Source: JAWKXU01 sp964468045 (GTDB taxonomy: Bacteria > Pseudomonadota > Alphaproteobacteria > Sphingomonadales > Sphingomonadaceae). Taken from it: a stretch of 64,000 nucleotides of DNA. This document shows positions 32,557 through 41,559 of the stretch, piece by piece. The stretch's first letter is position 1; each line of letters begins with the position of its first letter. The stretch covers positions 62,001 to 126,000 of the forward strand of contig CAYXTO010000007.1 in assembly GCA_964468045.1 (NCBI GenBank), in the 5' to 3' direction. Both the position numbers and the translations under genes were made by a program. Under the pieces are notes generated by a model. It was not told the origin of the DNA. It saw nothing but the letters and a program-made list of their open reading frames with translations, and did not search any database.

Positions 32557-35331
32557 TCAGCCGTGCGCGCCGAACTCGTTGGCGATGGCGGTGCCGATGC
32601 GCAGGCTCAGGCGATAGGCCCGCTCGATCGGCTCGATATAGTCGCGCTGGATCTGGCCATAACCCTCGTCCGCATCGTCCGGATAATCGGCGCTCTCGTC
32701 CAGGGTGAAATCCCCGATCTTGGGAAAGCTGGTGGGAAACGCGCGTCGCAGCTGCGCCAGCGCTTCATCGATACGCAGGGTGAACACCATTTCGAGCACG
32801 TCGTCGCGGCTGATGTCATTGGCGCGGCTGAAAGCCGGGATGGAGACCGCCCGCAGGAACATGAACTGGAACAGGGCGAGGCGGACCGCCTGCAGGACGC
32901 CGATCGCCCGGCGCACATGCTCCCGGTCGGGCAGGGGGTTCTCGTCCGGTAGATGCTCGAGCAGGCGATGCAGCTTGAGGGCATCCACCCGCAGGCGCGA
33001 TGCGAGTCTGCGGTAAACGCCGTTCCGGTCGTCCTTGGTGAGATATTCGGCCAGGACCTGGCACGCGCCGGACAAGTGCAACTCCGTGCCGCGATAAGGG
33101 CGGCTGGCCCAATAGGCGGAATTGAACAGCTCGCCATAGGCGGCCACCGTCTTGATGCTGGCCAGGGCGTTGGCGGCGCGCACCAGCCGCACCATCTGGC
33201 GTCCGCGCTCGCTCTCGCGCAGCAATGCGGCAAGCTCTTCGTAATTGCCGTCCGCCGCCGTCCCGAAACCGGCGATGATGTTCACCGGATAGCCGAGCTG
33301 CTGGAGGATCGCATTGTGGGGAATGGCGCGGATCTGCCGCAGGCTCATCTCGCGGTCGGCGGCCAGATCGGATTGGCGGCGCGATTTGCGGCTGCCGGTC
33401 TCGTTGAGCAGCCCCAGCCCCAGGGCGGTAATGGCGCGCGCGTAGGTGCGGCTTTCCAGATGCTTGCGCTGATGATCGCGAATGGCGCGGTAGAAATCGA
33501 GGCTGATGTCGGTGCGGCGGTAGAAGGGGTCGGTCGGCGCGTCCGGATCCGTTCCGGCGGGGTGCGCTTCGGCAATGCGAGTGAGGGTCGCCAGCGCGAG
33601 TTCCGGCGTATCGAAGAACATGTAGCCATCGCCGCCCTGGAAGCTGACTTCGGGTTCCAGCCTGATTCCGGCGCGCACGAAGCGCCGCCGGGCCCAGGGC
33701 GAAAGCGGCCAGCCGAGGCGATCCTCGAAGGAATCCGGATGAGCGCCGCGCCCCATGCTCTCGCCATGGGTATTGAAGACCAGTGCCGCGACATCGGTCA
33801 GCCCATTGGCGACCATCGCTTCGGCCAGCCGGCCTTGCAGCCGTTCAATGGCGAGGGCGGCCGGAATCTGGCCGACAAAGCGGCCGGCATCGGAAAAGCC
33901 GGTCTGGATCGCGATGCGCCCCCGGCGCCGCGTATAGGCGCGATAGGCGTCCTCGGCCAGCAGGGCGTCGAGAAAGCGGCCGCCATGCTCCAGCGCGCTT
34001 TCGGTTTCGAAAAGGGGCGAGACGTCCACCTTGTCGTCGATCCCGAAAAGCCGGGCGAAGTAGAGTGCGGCCAGCACGGTCGTTGGCTGCTCGCATTCGG
34101 CGATCAGCATGCGGATCGGCGCGTCCGCGTCGATATGGTGCAGTATTTGCGCCATGGCGAGGAACTGTCGGATCGCCGTGCTGCTTTCGATCGCCAGCGC
34201 GCCGAAATTCGCGCGCAAGGGCCTGACTGCGGCGATCAGCTGGCGCAGCTTGCCCAACGAGGAACGGCTCGCGAGATCCAGGGTGTCGTCCGGATCGATC
34301 CGCCGGCGAATGGCATTGTGCAACTGGCTGGAATTGACGCGGAAATGGATCCAGCCCGCGCCCAGGCCGTCGGCGCGCATCGCGGCGGCGAGCGTCTTGA
34401 GCGCAATGGCGCGTTCGCCCGATGCGTGGCGAGCTTCGTCCTCAAGCTGTTCGATCAGCGGAGCGAGCGACAGCAGCTTGTCGGGGTGGTCCTCCGTCAG
34501 ACGGTTGGCCGCAGCGGACAATGCGGCAGGCTCGCTCAGATCCCCGGCGAAGTCAGCCGCCCGTTCCTGCGACCAGCGATGCGCGCCGCGCAGCCCGGGC
34601 AGCAGCGGATGATCGGGATCGATCCGTTCCAGCGACAGGACATAGCGGCCGAGCCGTTCCTCCTTCTCCGCCAGCCGGAAGCCGATGCTGGTGTGCCAGG
34701 CGATATCGGTGCGGCCGTCCATGTCGTAGCCGACCCAGCTTGCGAAGCGGAACGGAAGGGGCTCGAGTTCCCGCCACTGGTCGGGCCAGAGCCGCTGCGC
34801 GTTTTCCAGCAGGCGAGCGACGATCGCATCGCGGGCCTCCGCGCCATGGCGGATGGCCCGCAAGGCCCGGTCATGTTCATATTCCAGCGTGATGGACGGG
34901 CGCTCCGGGCTGGCCACGCATACGCTGTTGTCGATCGGGCCTTCCTGCGAAGCGCTGTGGGCAATCGCCTCCGCCTGTGCCGGGGACAACAGGAAAGTCG
35001 GATGGGCGGTGAACACCGCGTGGATTTGCGGGCTTTCCCAGCGCGCGCGGTAAGATTGGAAATCCTGGCTCGCCAGCGCATCCAGCCTTTGCAGGTTGCT
35101 GCCGGGCGAGGTCGGGGCGACCAGCCGGCGCAGCCGCTCCGCGCGGCTGTGCAAGGCGTCGCATTCGATCTCGGCAACCAGCCCTTCGATCGCATCCAGA
35201 TCGAGGCCGCCCGATTCCAGCTCGCGCGAGAGATCGAGCGAGAGCTGGAACACGGGATTGAACAGCGGGGTTTCCTGCGTGAGCCGATGCAGGACTTGCA
35301 GGCGTTCGTGGAGCTGGGCGACATTTTTCAT
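32557..35331 (-). CDS. Divergent PEP-carboxylase-family protein in the Entner-Doudoroff operon
   Basis: This 924-residue protein matches PEP carboxylase along its length but has changed catalytic signatures. FTAHPTE reads FTAHPTF (107-113, His110 kept). The GYSDSxKDxG segment reads GFSDAGRFVG (Asp481 kept, Lys replaced by Arg). The FHGRGG loop reads FNTHGESMGRG (519-529), losing the His and Arg that handle carboxyphosphate. The metal-ligand context PLFET (Glu442) is kept. A metal site thus remains while the bicarbonate chemistry looks altered. The ATG at 35331 overlaps the eda stop by 4 bases, so it is made with the glucose-breakdown enzymes. An active PEPC is possible but I doubt it. Confidence 0.78.
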   Translation of the reverse strand: MKNVAQLHERLQVLHRLTQETPLFNPVFQLSLDLSRELESGGLDLDAIEGLVAEIECDALHSRAERLRRLVAPTSPGSNLQRLDALASQDFQSYRARWESPQIHAVFTAHPTFLLSPAQAEAIAHSASQEGPIDNSVCVASPERPSITLEYEHDRALRAIRHGAEARDAIVARLLENAQRLWPDQWRELEPLPFRFASWVGYDMDGRTDIAWHTSIGFRLAEKEERLGRYVLSLERIDPDHPLLPGLRGAHRWSQERAADFAGDLSEPAALSAAANRLTEDHPDKLLSLAPLIEQLEDEARHASGERAIALKTLAAAMRADGLGAGWIHFRVNSSQLHNAIRRRIDPDDTLDLASRSSLGKLRQLIAAVRPLRANFGALAIESSTAIRQFLAMAQILHHIDADAPIRMLIAECEQPTTVLAALYFARLFGIDDKVDVSPLFETESALEHGGRFLDALLAEDAYRAYTRRRGRIAIQTGFSDAGRFVGQIPAALAIERLQGRLAEAMVANGLTDVAALVFNTHGESMGRGAHPDSFEDRLGWPLSPWARRRFVRAGIRLEPEVSFQGGDGYMFFDTPELALATLTRIAEAHPAGTDPDAPTDPFYRRTDISLDFYRAIRDHQRKHLESRTYARAITALGLGLLNETGSRKSRRQSDLAADREMSLRQIRAIPHNAILQQLGYPVNIIAGFGTAADGNYEELAALLRESERGRQMVRLVRAANALASIKTVAAYGELFNSAYWASRPYRGTELHLSGACQVLAEYLTKDDRNGVYRRLASRLRVDALKLHRLLEHLPDENPLPDREHVRRAIGVLQAVRLALFQFMFLRAVSIPAFSRANDISRDDVLEMVFTLRIDEALAQLRRAFPTSFPKIGDFTLDESADYPDDADEGYGQIQRDYIEPIERAYRLSLRIGTAIANEFGAHG

Positions 35332-35945
35332 GCGGGCAGTTCGCTCGCCTTGCGCGCGGCTCGTTCGATGGCGGGAAGGTCCGGCGGTCCGGCAGGGACG
35401 ATCCAGCTTCCGCCCACGCAGAGCACGAAGTCCTCGGCGAGCCATTCGGCTGCGGTGTCCTGCCTGATCCCCCCCGTGGGACAGAACCGGCATTGCCCGA
35501 ATGGCCCGGCGAGCGCCTTGAGCGCGGGCAGTCCGCCGGAAGGAATGGCGGGGAAGAACTTGAAATGGGCGAGGCCCAGATCGAGGCCGTGCATGATGTC
35601 GCTGGCTGTCGAGACGCCGGGCAGGAAAGGCAGGCCATGGCTGGCGACGATCCGGGCGAGATTTTCAGTGAGGCCGGGGGAGACGATGAACTCGCTGCCG
35701 GCTTTCAGCGCGGCTTCGAATTCATCCGCGTTCGTTACGGTTCCGGCGCCGACGATGGCGCCGGGCACCTGCTTCATCTCCCGGATCGCGTCGAGCGCGG
35801 CAGCTGTGCGCAAGGTGACCTCGAGTACCCGCAGGCCGCCCGATACCAGCGCTTCGGCGATCGGCCGGGCGTGACCGGCATCCTCGATCACCAGCACCGG
35901 AATGACCGGCGCGGCGAGCATGATGTCCTGGATCGGCGGGGTCAT
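35328..35945 (-). CDS. eda: 2-keto-3-deoxy-6-phosphogluconate aldolase
   Basis: This 205-residue class I aldolase splits KDPG into pyruvate and glyceraldehyde 3-phosphate, the last Entner-Doudoroff step. Family marks are EVTLRT (catalytic Glu), GAGTV, the Schiff-base Lys in AHFKFFPA, and CPTGGI. The start at 35945 overlaps the glk stop by 4 bases and its own stop overlaps the PEPC-like start. Confidence 0.95.
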   Translation of the reverse strand: MTPPIQDIMLAAPVIPVLVIEDAGHARPIAEALVSGGLRVLEVTLRTAAALDAIREMKQVPGAIVGAGTVTNADEFEAALKAGSEFIVSPGLTENLARIVASHGLPFLPGVSTASDIMHGLDLGLAHFKFFPAIPSGGLPALKALAGPFGQCRFCPTGGIRQDTAAEWLAEDFVLCVGGSWIVPAGPPDLPAIERAARKASELPA

Positions 35946-36925
35946 GCAGTTTCTCCTGAAAACTGGCGCTGAAAAGCGGCCGCCGCGCCGAACAGGCCGG
36001 GCTGCGGATGGGTCAGGAGCTTTACGGGGATGTTCCCCATCATTCCTTCGTATCGGCCCTTGAAGCGGAAGCGCTCCGCAAAGCCCGAGTGCGGCAGCAG
36101 ATCGCGCAGCCGGTAGCCAAGACCGCCCGCGATCACCACGGCGCCGGCGCCGTGGGCCAGCGCATAATCGCCCGCGATACTGCCGAGCGAAAGACAAAAG
36201 CGGTCTATCGCGGCTTTCGCCAGTCCATCTTCCTTGCTCATGCCCATTTCCCACAAGGTCCGGTCGTCATGCTCCGGGGCTGCAACGCTCGCGATGGTGG
36301 CCAGCGCATGATAGATTTCGACGATGCCGGGGCCGGATACGACCCGCTCCACCGATACGCGGTCATGCCGGCTCCTCAGCCGGGCAAGGATGGCGTCGTC
36401 CAGTGCGTCCACCGGGCCGAATTCGATATGGGCGCCTTCGGTCGCCTGCACATGGTAGCCGCCGGCGCCATCGCGCCAGAAGTGGGCGATGCCCAGCCCG
36501 GTACCGGGGCCGATCACGCTGATCGTGCCGGAGGCGGGGAGCGGCCGGTCCGGTCCGCTGATGTGGAGGAACTCGCTGTCCGGCGCCTGCGCGGCGGCAT
36601 GGGCGACTGCCCCGAAATCATTGAGCATGCTGATCTGGCCGAGCCCGAGGCGATTCTTGAGCTGGGCGGTGTCGACCACCCAGCTGTTGTTGGTCATCCG
36701 CACGATGTCACCCGTGATCGGCGCGGCGATGGCTATCGCGGCAGCCTGGGGAAGCGTGGATCCGCAACGCCGTTCGAACTCCCGCCAGGCCTGCTCCAGG
36801 CAGTCGTAGTCGCTGGTCCGGAGCGTTTGCGGCTCATCCAGCGCGATCGCCCCATCCGCCCCGATCCCGGCGAGGGCGAAGCGGGCATGGGTGCCGCCGA
36901 TGTCGAGCGCGACGAGCCTGGTCAC
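35942..36925 (-). CDS. glk: Glucokinase
   Basis: This 327-residue ROK/Glk-type kinase phosphorylates glucose with ATP. It shows the phosphate loop LDIGGTHARFALA, the substrate segment MLNDFGAVAHA, IGPGTGLGIA, and EGAHIEFGP. The GTG start at 36925 overlaps the edd stop (GTGA). The operon order puts glucokinase inside the pathway, as in other sphingomonads. Confidence 0.94.
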   Translation of the reverse strand: MTRLVALDIGGTHARFALAGIGADGAIALDEPQTLRTSDYDCLEQAWREFERRCGSTLPQAAAIAIAAPITGDIVRMTNNSWVVDTAQLKNRLGLGQISMLNDFGAVAHAAAQAPDSEFLHISGPDRPLPASGTISVIGPGTGLGIAHFWRDGAGGYHVQATEGAHIEFGPVDALDDAILARLRSRHDRVSVERVVSGPGIVEIYHALATIASVAAPEHDDRTLWEMGMSKEDGLAKAAIDRFCLSLGSIAGDYALAHGAGAVVIAGGLGYRLRDLLPHSGFAERFRFKGRYEGMMGNIPVKLLTHPQPGLFGAAAAFQRQFSGETA

Positions 36926-38766
36926 AGCCCGGCCATCGCCAGCATGGCCGAGGCGCCCTGTTCCGCGCCATCCGCATCGGCGCGAAACATCGCGAAGAGC
37001 TCGCGGCCCGTGCCCCATGCGGGCGCGGGCGGAGGGCAGGGTGTGCGCGCCGCGAGATCCGCATCGGTCGAAAGCAGGCCCCGTTCCGCGCACAGCCTGA
37101 TCGTGTCGCCATCGCGCAGGAGCGCCAGCGGCCCCCATTTTCCATCCTTCGTGGCCAGGGCTTCAGGGGTTACGTGGATCGCGGCCGGCACCTTGCCGGA
37201 AGCGCCGGACATGCGTCCGTCCGTCACCAAGGCGACCCGATGCCCCCGGTCCTGCAGCACCCCGAGGGGCGGTGTGAGCTTGTGGAGTTCAGGCATGCCA
37301 TTGGCGCGGGGGCCCTGAAAGCGCACCACGACCACGACATCCTTGTCGAGTTCTCCCGCCGAGAAGGCGTGGACGACATCTTCCTGCCGATCGAACACCC
37401 GGCAGGGCGCCTCGATGGTCCAGCGTTCCTTTTCCACCGCGCTGGTCTTGAAGGTGGCGCGGCCGAGATTGCCCTGCACCAGCCGCATTCCGCCATCGGG
37501 CAGGAACGGGTGGGAAACCGGGCGCAGCATGGTGTCGTCGCTGCTCTTTCCGACCGGGCGCCAGGCAAGGGCGCCACCTTCCAGCACCGGCGTTTCGGCA
37601 TAGGCTGACAGGTCGCTGCCGCCCACCGTCCGAATATCGCGATGCGCAAGGCCGGCATCGAGCAGTTCGCCGATGACATAGGCCATTCCACCGGCGGCAT
37701 GGAAATGGTTCACGTCGCCCGATCCGTTGGGATAGACCCGCGCAATCAGGGGAATCGCCCCGGACAGTTCGTCCAGATCCTGCCAGTCGAGAACGATCCC
37801 GGCCGCGCGGGCGATGGCGGGCAGGTGGATCGCATGGTTGGTGGAACCGCCCGTCGCGAGCAGGCCGGCCGCTGCATTGACGATGGCTTTTTCATCCACG
37901 CAGCGGGCGAGCGGGCGATGATCGTTCCCTTTGCCGGCGATGGCGGCCAGCCGGTGTGTTGCGGCGCGGGTCAGCGCATTGCGGAGGGGTGTGCCGGGCG
38001 GGACGAAGGCGGCCCCCGGCATATGCAGCCCCATCAGTTCCATCATCATCTGGTTCGAGTTCGCGGTGCCGTAGAAGGTGCAGGTGCCCGGCGAATGATA
38101 GCTGGCGCTTTCGCTTTCCAGCAGCTCGGCGCGGGTCGCCTTGCCTTCGGCGTAGAGCTGGCGGACCTTCTGCTTTTCCTTGTTGTCGATGCCCGACGGC
38201 ATCGGGCCGGAGGGCACGAAGATCGCGGGCAGGTGGCCGAAACGCAGCGCCGCGATCAGCAGGCCCGGCACGATCTTGTCGCAGATGCCGAGCAGCGCGG
38301 CGCCGTCATACATGGCATGGCTCAGGGCAACGGCGGTGGAAAGGGCGATGACATCGCGGCTGAACAGCGACAGCTCCATGCCATCCTGCCCCTGGGTTAT
38401 GCCGTCGCACATGGCGGGGGTGCCGCCCGCGACCTGCGCGGTGGCGCCCGCTTCCCGCGCATAGAGCTTCATCTGCGCCGGATAGGCCCCATAGGGCTGA
38501 TGCGCGGAAAGCATGTCGTTATAGGCGGTAACGATGGCGAGGTTAGGGCCGCGCCCTGCGGCGATGGCGGGCTTGTCCTCCAGCGCGGCGGCGAAGCCAT
38601 GGGCCAGATTGGAGCAGGCCAGGCGGTCGCGGCCCGGCTGTTGTTCCGCCGCGCGTTCCATCAGCTCGAGATAGCGCCGGCGGGAATCCGTCGATCGCTC
38701 GATGATCCGCTGCGTGACCCGTGCGACCGTGGGATTAAGATGCTCGTTCATGCCCGAATCATTCAT
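36922..38766 (-). CDS. edd: 6-phosphogluconate dehydratase
   Basis: This 614-residue Fe-S dehydratase converts 6-phosphogluconate to KDPG. It carries GGTPAMCDGITQGQDGMELS and ALLGICDKIVPG around cluster cysteines, plus the C-terminal VTDGRMSGASG. Length is normal. The ATG at 38766 overlaps the zwf stop by 8 bases. Confidence 0.95.
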   Translation of the reverse strand: MNDSGMNEHLNPTVARVTQRIIERSTDSRRRYLELMERAAEQQPGRDRLACSNLAHGFAAALEDKPAIAAGRGPNLAIVTAYNDMLSAHQPYGAYPAQMKLYAREAGATAQVAGGTPAMCDGITQGQDGMELSLFSRDVIALSTAVALSHAMYDGAALLGICDKIVPGLLIAALRFGHLPAIFVPSGPMPSGIDNKEKQKVRQLYAEGKATRAELLESESASYHSPGTCTFYGTANSNQMMMELMGLHMPGAAFVPPGTPLRNALTRAATHRLAAIAGKGNDHRPLARCVDEKAIVNAAAGLLATGGSTNHAIHLPAIARAAGIVLDWQDLDELSGAIPLIARVYPNGSGDVNHFHAAGGMAYVIGELLDAGLAHRDIRTVGGSDLSAYAETPVLEGGALAWRPVGKSSDDTMLRPVSHPFLPDGGMRLVQGNLGRATFKTSAVEKERWTIEAPCRVFDRQEDVVHAFSAGELDKDVVVVVRFQGPRANGMPELHKLTPPLGVLQDRGHRVALVTDGRMSGASGKVPAAIHVTPEALATKDGKWGPLALLRDGDTIRLCAERGLLSTDADLAARTPCPPPAPAWGTGRELFAMFRADADGAEQGASAMLAMAGL

Positions 38767-40195
38767 GCCACGTAACCCCGTCGCGTTCGCTCAGGGCGAT
38801 GGCGGCGCTCGGGCCCCAGCTTCCGGCAGTGTAGGGGCGCGGTTCCAGTGCGCTGCCCCATTCGGCCCGGATCGCATCGATCCATTCCCACTGGGCCTCC
38901 ACCTCGTCGCGGCGGACGAACAGGGTCTGGTCGCCTTCGATCAGGTCGAGCAGCAGCCGCTCATAGGCGATCCGCCGGTGCGTGCCGGTGAACGCGTCGG
39001 GCATGGCGATGTCCAGCGGCACTTCGCGCAGGCCGATGCCGTCGCGGTCCAGCCCCGGCACCTTCGCCATCAGCGACAGGGTGACGTTCTCTTCGGGCTG
39101 GATGCCGATCACCAGGCGATTGGGCTTGGTCCGGGCGCCATTGCCCGCGAAGATCGAATGCGGGATGCAGCGGAACTGGACGACGATCTCCGTCACCCGC
39201 CTGGGCAGGCGCTTGCCCGTCCTCAGGTAAAAGGGCACGCCCTTCCAGCGCCAATTGTCGAGATGGGCCTTGAGCGCCACGAAGGTCTCGGTGGCGCTGT
39301 TGCGGCCAAGCTCCTCGTCATAGCCGGGCACGGCCTTTCCGCCGATCGCCCCGGCGCGATATTGCCCCGTCACGCTTTCGCCCGCGGAAATCGGGCGCAG
39401 CGCGCGCAGCACCTTCACCTTCTCGTCGCGGATCGCGGTGGAATCGTAATGGACCGGCGGTTCCATCGCCACCAGCGCCAGCAATTGCAGCATGTGGTTC
39501 TGCACCATGTCGCGCAATGCGCCGGCGCCATCGTAGAAATCGGCCCGGCTTTCGAGGCCGACCTTCTCCGCGACGGTGATCTGGACATGATCGATATAGG
39601 CCGCGTTCCACAGCGGCTCGAACATCAGGTTGGCGAAGCGCAGCGCCAGCAGGTTCTGGACGGTTTCCTTGCCGAGATAATGATCGATCCGGAATATGCG
39701 CTGCTCGGGGAAGGCCCGGGCCACCGCGTCATTGATCTTGCGGCTGCTGGCAAGATCGTTGCCAAGCGGCTTTTCCAGCCCGATCCGCACATGCTCGCCG
39801 GCGAGGCCGCTGGCCGCCAGCCCGGCGATGGTGGGCTCGAACAGGCTGGGTGCGGTGGACAGGAATATCGCCAGCCCGTTTTCCGGCTCGCCCACCTTCT
39901 GCGCCAGCCGGTCGAACCCGTCCGCGGTCGAGGCATCGAGCGGCTGGTAGCTCAGCCGGTTGAGAAAGGTCGCGATCCCGCTCTTGCGGCCTTCCGGAAG
40001 GTGTTTTTCCAGCGTCGCACGGGCAAAGTTGCGATAGCTGGCATCGTCATATTCCGAGCGGGCGGTTCCCACGATGGTCAGCTTCGGATCGATCAACTCG
40101 TCCGCATCCAGCGCGCATAGCGACGGCAGCAGCATGCGCTGCGCCAGATCGCCCGTCGCTCCGAACACGAGCAGCCGGTCCGCCGTGAAACTCAT
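38759..40195 (-). CDS. zwf: Glucose-6-phosphate 1-dehydrogenase
   Basis: This 478-residue enzyme oxidises glucose 6-phosphate to 6-phosphogluconolactone. The coenzyme fold begins VFGATGDLAQRML, and the substrate site is RIDHYLGKETVQN. It is the first gene of zwf-edd-glk-eda-PEPC-like. No pgl (lactonase) gene lies in the run. The promoter should be in 40196-40307, where TTAACAAC and GTGACAATG occur, but no clear hexamer pair stands out. Confidence 0.96.
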   Translation of the reverse strand: MSFTADRLLVFGATGDLAQRMLLPSLCALDADELIDPKLTIVGTARSEYDDASYRNFARATLEKHLPEGRKSGIATFLNRLSYQPLDASTADGFDRLAQKVGEPENGLAIFLSTAPSLFEPTIAGLAASGLAGEHVRIGLEKPLGNDLASSRKINDAVARAFPEQRIFRIDHYLGKETVQNLLALRFANLMFEPLWNAAYIDHVQITVAEKVGLESRADFYDGAGALRDMVQNHMLQLLALVAMEPPVHYDSTAIRDEKVKVLRALRPISAGESVTGQYRAGAIGGKAVPGYDEELGRNSATETFVALKAHLDNWRWKGVPFYLRTGKRLPRRVTEIVVQFRCIPHSIFAGNGARTKPNRLVIGIQPEENVTLSLMAKVPGLDRDGIGLREVPLDIAMPDAFTGTHRRIAYERLLLDLIEGDQTLFVRRDEVEAQWEWIDAIRAEWGSALEPRPYTAGSWGPSAAIALSERDGVTWHE

Positions 40196-40307
40196 GCGGG
40201 GATACTCCGCTGTGATCCGTTCATTGTCACCCCCTTAATGTCCCGTTGTTAACGCAGTTTGTGCGCCGCAACAAAGAAATGGAGCGCACAGGGCGGAAAA
40301 GCGGGTT

Positions 40308-41105
40308 TCACGTCTGCAGCCGGACCGCGATCTTCGTGTCGGTAAGGGAACATGGTCCGAAGCTGGTAAGGAAGCTGACGTCCGCCGCATCGCGGCCGAC
40401 GCCGATCTTCACGGTGGTCGCGGGGTCGGCCATGCGGGTCGCATCGACGATATGCCAGCTTCCGCCTTCGCCACCGGGATCGGCCAGGAAAACCTCGGCC
40501 ACGGCGTGGAAGTCCGGGGGATCGACGCCCGGCGCGAAGACGCTGGCATAGCGGGCGGGAATACCGGAAGCACGGGCAAAGGTGACCATGACGTGAGCGT
40601 AGTCCCGGCAAATGCCGCGCAGTTCCACGAAGGAATCGAGCGCCGTGGTGTTGGTGTCGCTGGTGCCCGGCTGATAGCGGAATTTCCGCGCGATCCAGTC
40701 GCACATCGCCGCAATCCGGTTTCCTCCGGCCAGATTTCCGAATTCGGCATTGATAAAGGACTGGAACCGGTCGGCAGGACAGTAGCGGGAATCGAGCAGG
40801 TATTTGACGGTTTCGCCTGGCAGAAGGTGCGCAGGAAGGCTGTCCAGCACGGCCACGTCGGCGATCATGCGGTCTATTGCCACGCTGGCGGAGTAATCCA
40901 CCGCGAGCGGGCCTTGCGCATGCAGCCAGATGCGTTCGCCTATCGAATCTTCCGCGGCCACGCGCGCGCAATGCTCCGCCGGGGGAAGGACGGTATTTGC
41001 CGAGAGGATCGTCTGTTCCGGGATGGCCGCAGCCTCGAATTGCAGCAACACGTCGCCCGGGCCGTCGAGGGTGAAGGCGAAGCGGCAGGTGATGTCGATC
41101 GACAT
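40308..41105 (-). CDS. Transglutaminase-like cysteine protease-fold protein
   Basis: This 265-residue protein has an N-terminal all-beta domain and a transglutaminase-like core with the triad Cys166 (ELRGICRDYAHV), His200 (DFHAVAEVF) and Asp221 (HIVDATRMADP). Bacterial members are probably peptidases or amidases of unknown target. No signal peptide is seen, so it should be cytoplasmic. Confidence 0.85.
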   Translation of the reverse strand: MSIDITCRFAFTLDGPGDVLLQFEAAAIPEQTILSANTVLPPAEHCARVAAEDSIGERIWLHAQGPLAVDYSASVAIDRMIADVAVLDSLPAHLLPGETVKYLLDSRYCPADRFQSFINAEFGNLAGGNRIAAMCDWIARKFRYQPGTSDTNTTALDSFVELRGICRDYAHVMVTFARASGIPARYASVFAPGVDPPDFHAVAEVFLADPGGEGGSWHIVDATRMADPATTVKIGVGRDAADVSFLTSFGPCSLTDTKIAVRLQT

Positions 41106-41139
41106 GGAACCCTAACGGCGAGGCTGGCTGGAAGTTTCG

Positions 41140-41559
41140 TCAATCCCCGAAAATATGCAGGGCGACCTCGCGGCGATGCGGGCTGGCGCGGTGCTCGGCC
41201 AGGTAGATGCCCTGCCAGATCCCCAGCAGCATCCTGCCTCCGGCGACGGGAATCGACAGGTTCACGCCGGTCAGCGTGGCCCTGAGATGGGCCGGCATGT
41301 CATCCGGCCCTTCGTCGTCATGTTCGTAATGCGGGCCTTCGGGCGCCACGCTGTCAAGCCAGCGGAGCAGGTCCCGCCGCACCGCGGGCGCGGCATTTTC
41401 ATTGATGAGCAGCGAAGCGGAGGTGTGGCGGCACAGCAGCGTGAGCAGGCCTTCGCGAATGCCGGTTGCATCCAGCCAGCGAGCGACGTCATCGGTGATG
41501 TCGAGCAATCCCCGTCCGGTGGTGGAAACGGCGAGGATGGTGCTCGCCTGGCGCATCAC
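41140..41559 (-). CDS. yjbQ: YjbQ/UPF0047 family protein
   Basis: This 139-residue protein has the UPF0047 pattern: CRHTSASLLINENA, HLRATLTG, and GTWQ-like LLGIWQGIYLAEH. Members have a weak thiamine-phosphate synthase activity reported and an uncertain main role. It overlaps rimO by 4 bases. Confidence 0.9.
   Translation of the reverse strand: MMRQASTILAVSTTGRGLLDITDDVARWLDATGIREGLLTLLCRHTSASLLINENAAPAVRRDLLRWLDSVAPEGPHYEHDDEGPDDMPAHLRATLTGVNLSIPVAGGRMLLGIWQGIYLAEHRASPHRREVALHIFGD

Noticed and set aside
32953..35874. 973-codon open frame on the plus strand
   Set aside because: It is the antisense shadow of the PEPC-like gene in GC-rich DNA; its protein has no recognisable domain and the minus-strand frame has clear homology.
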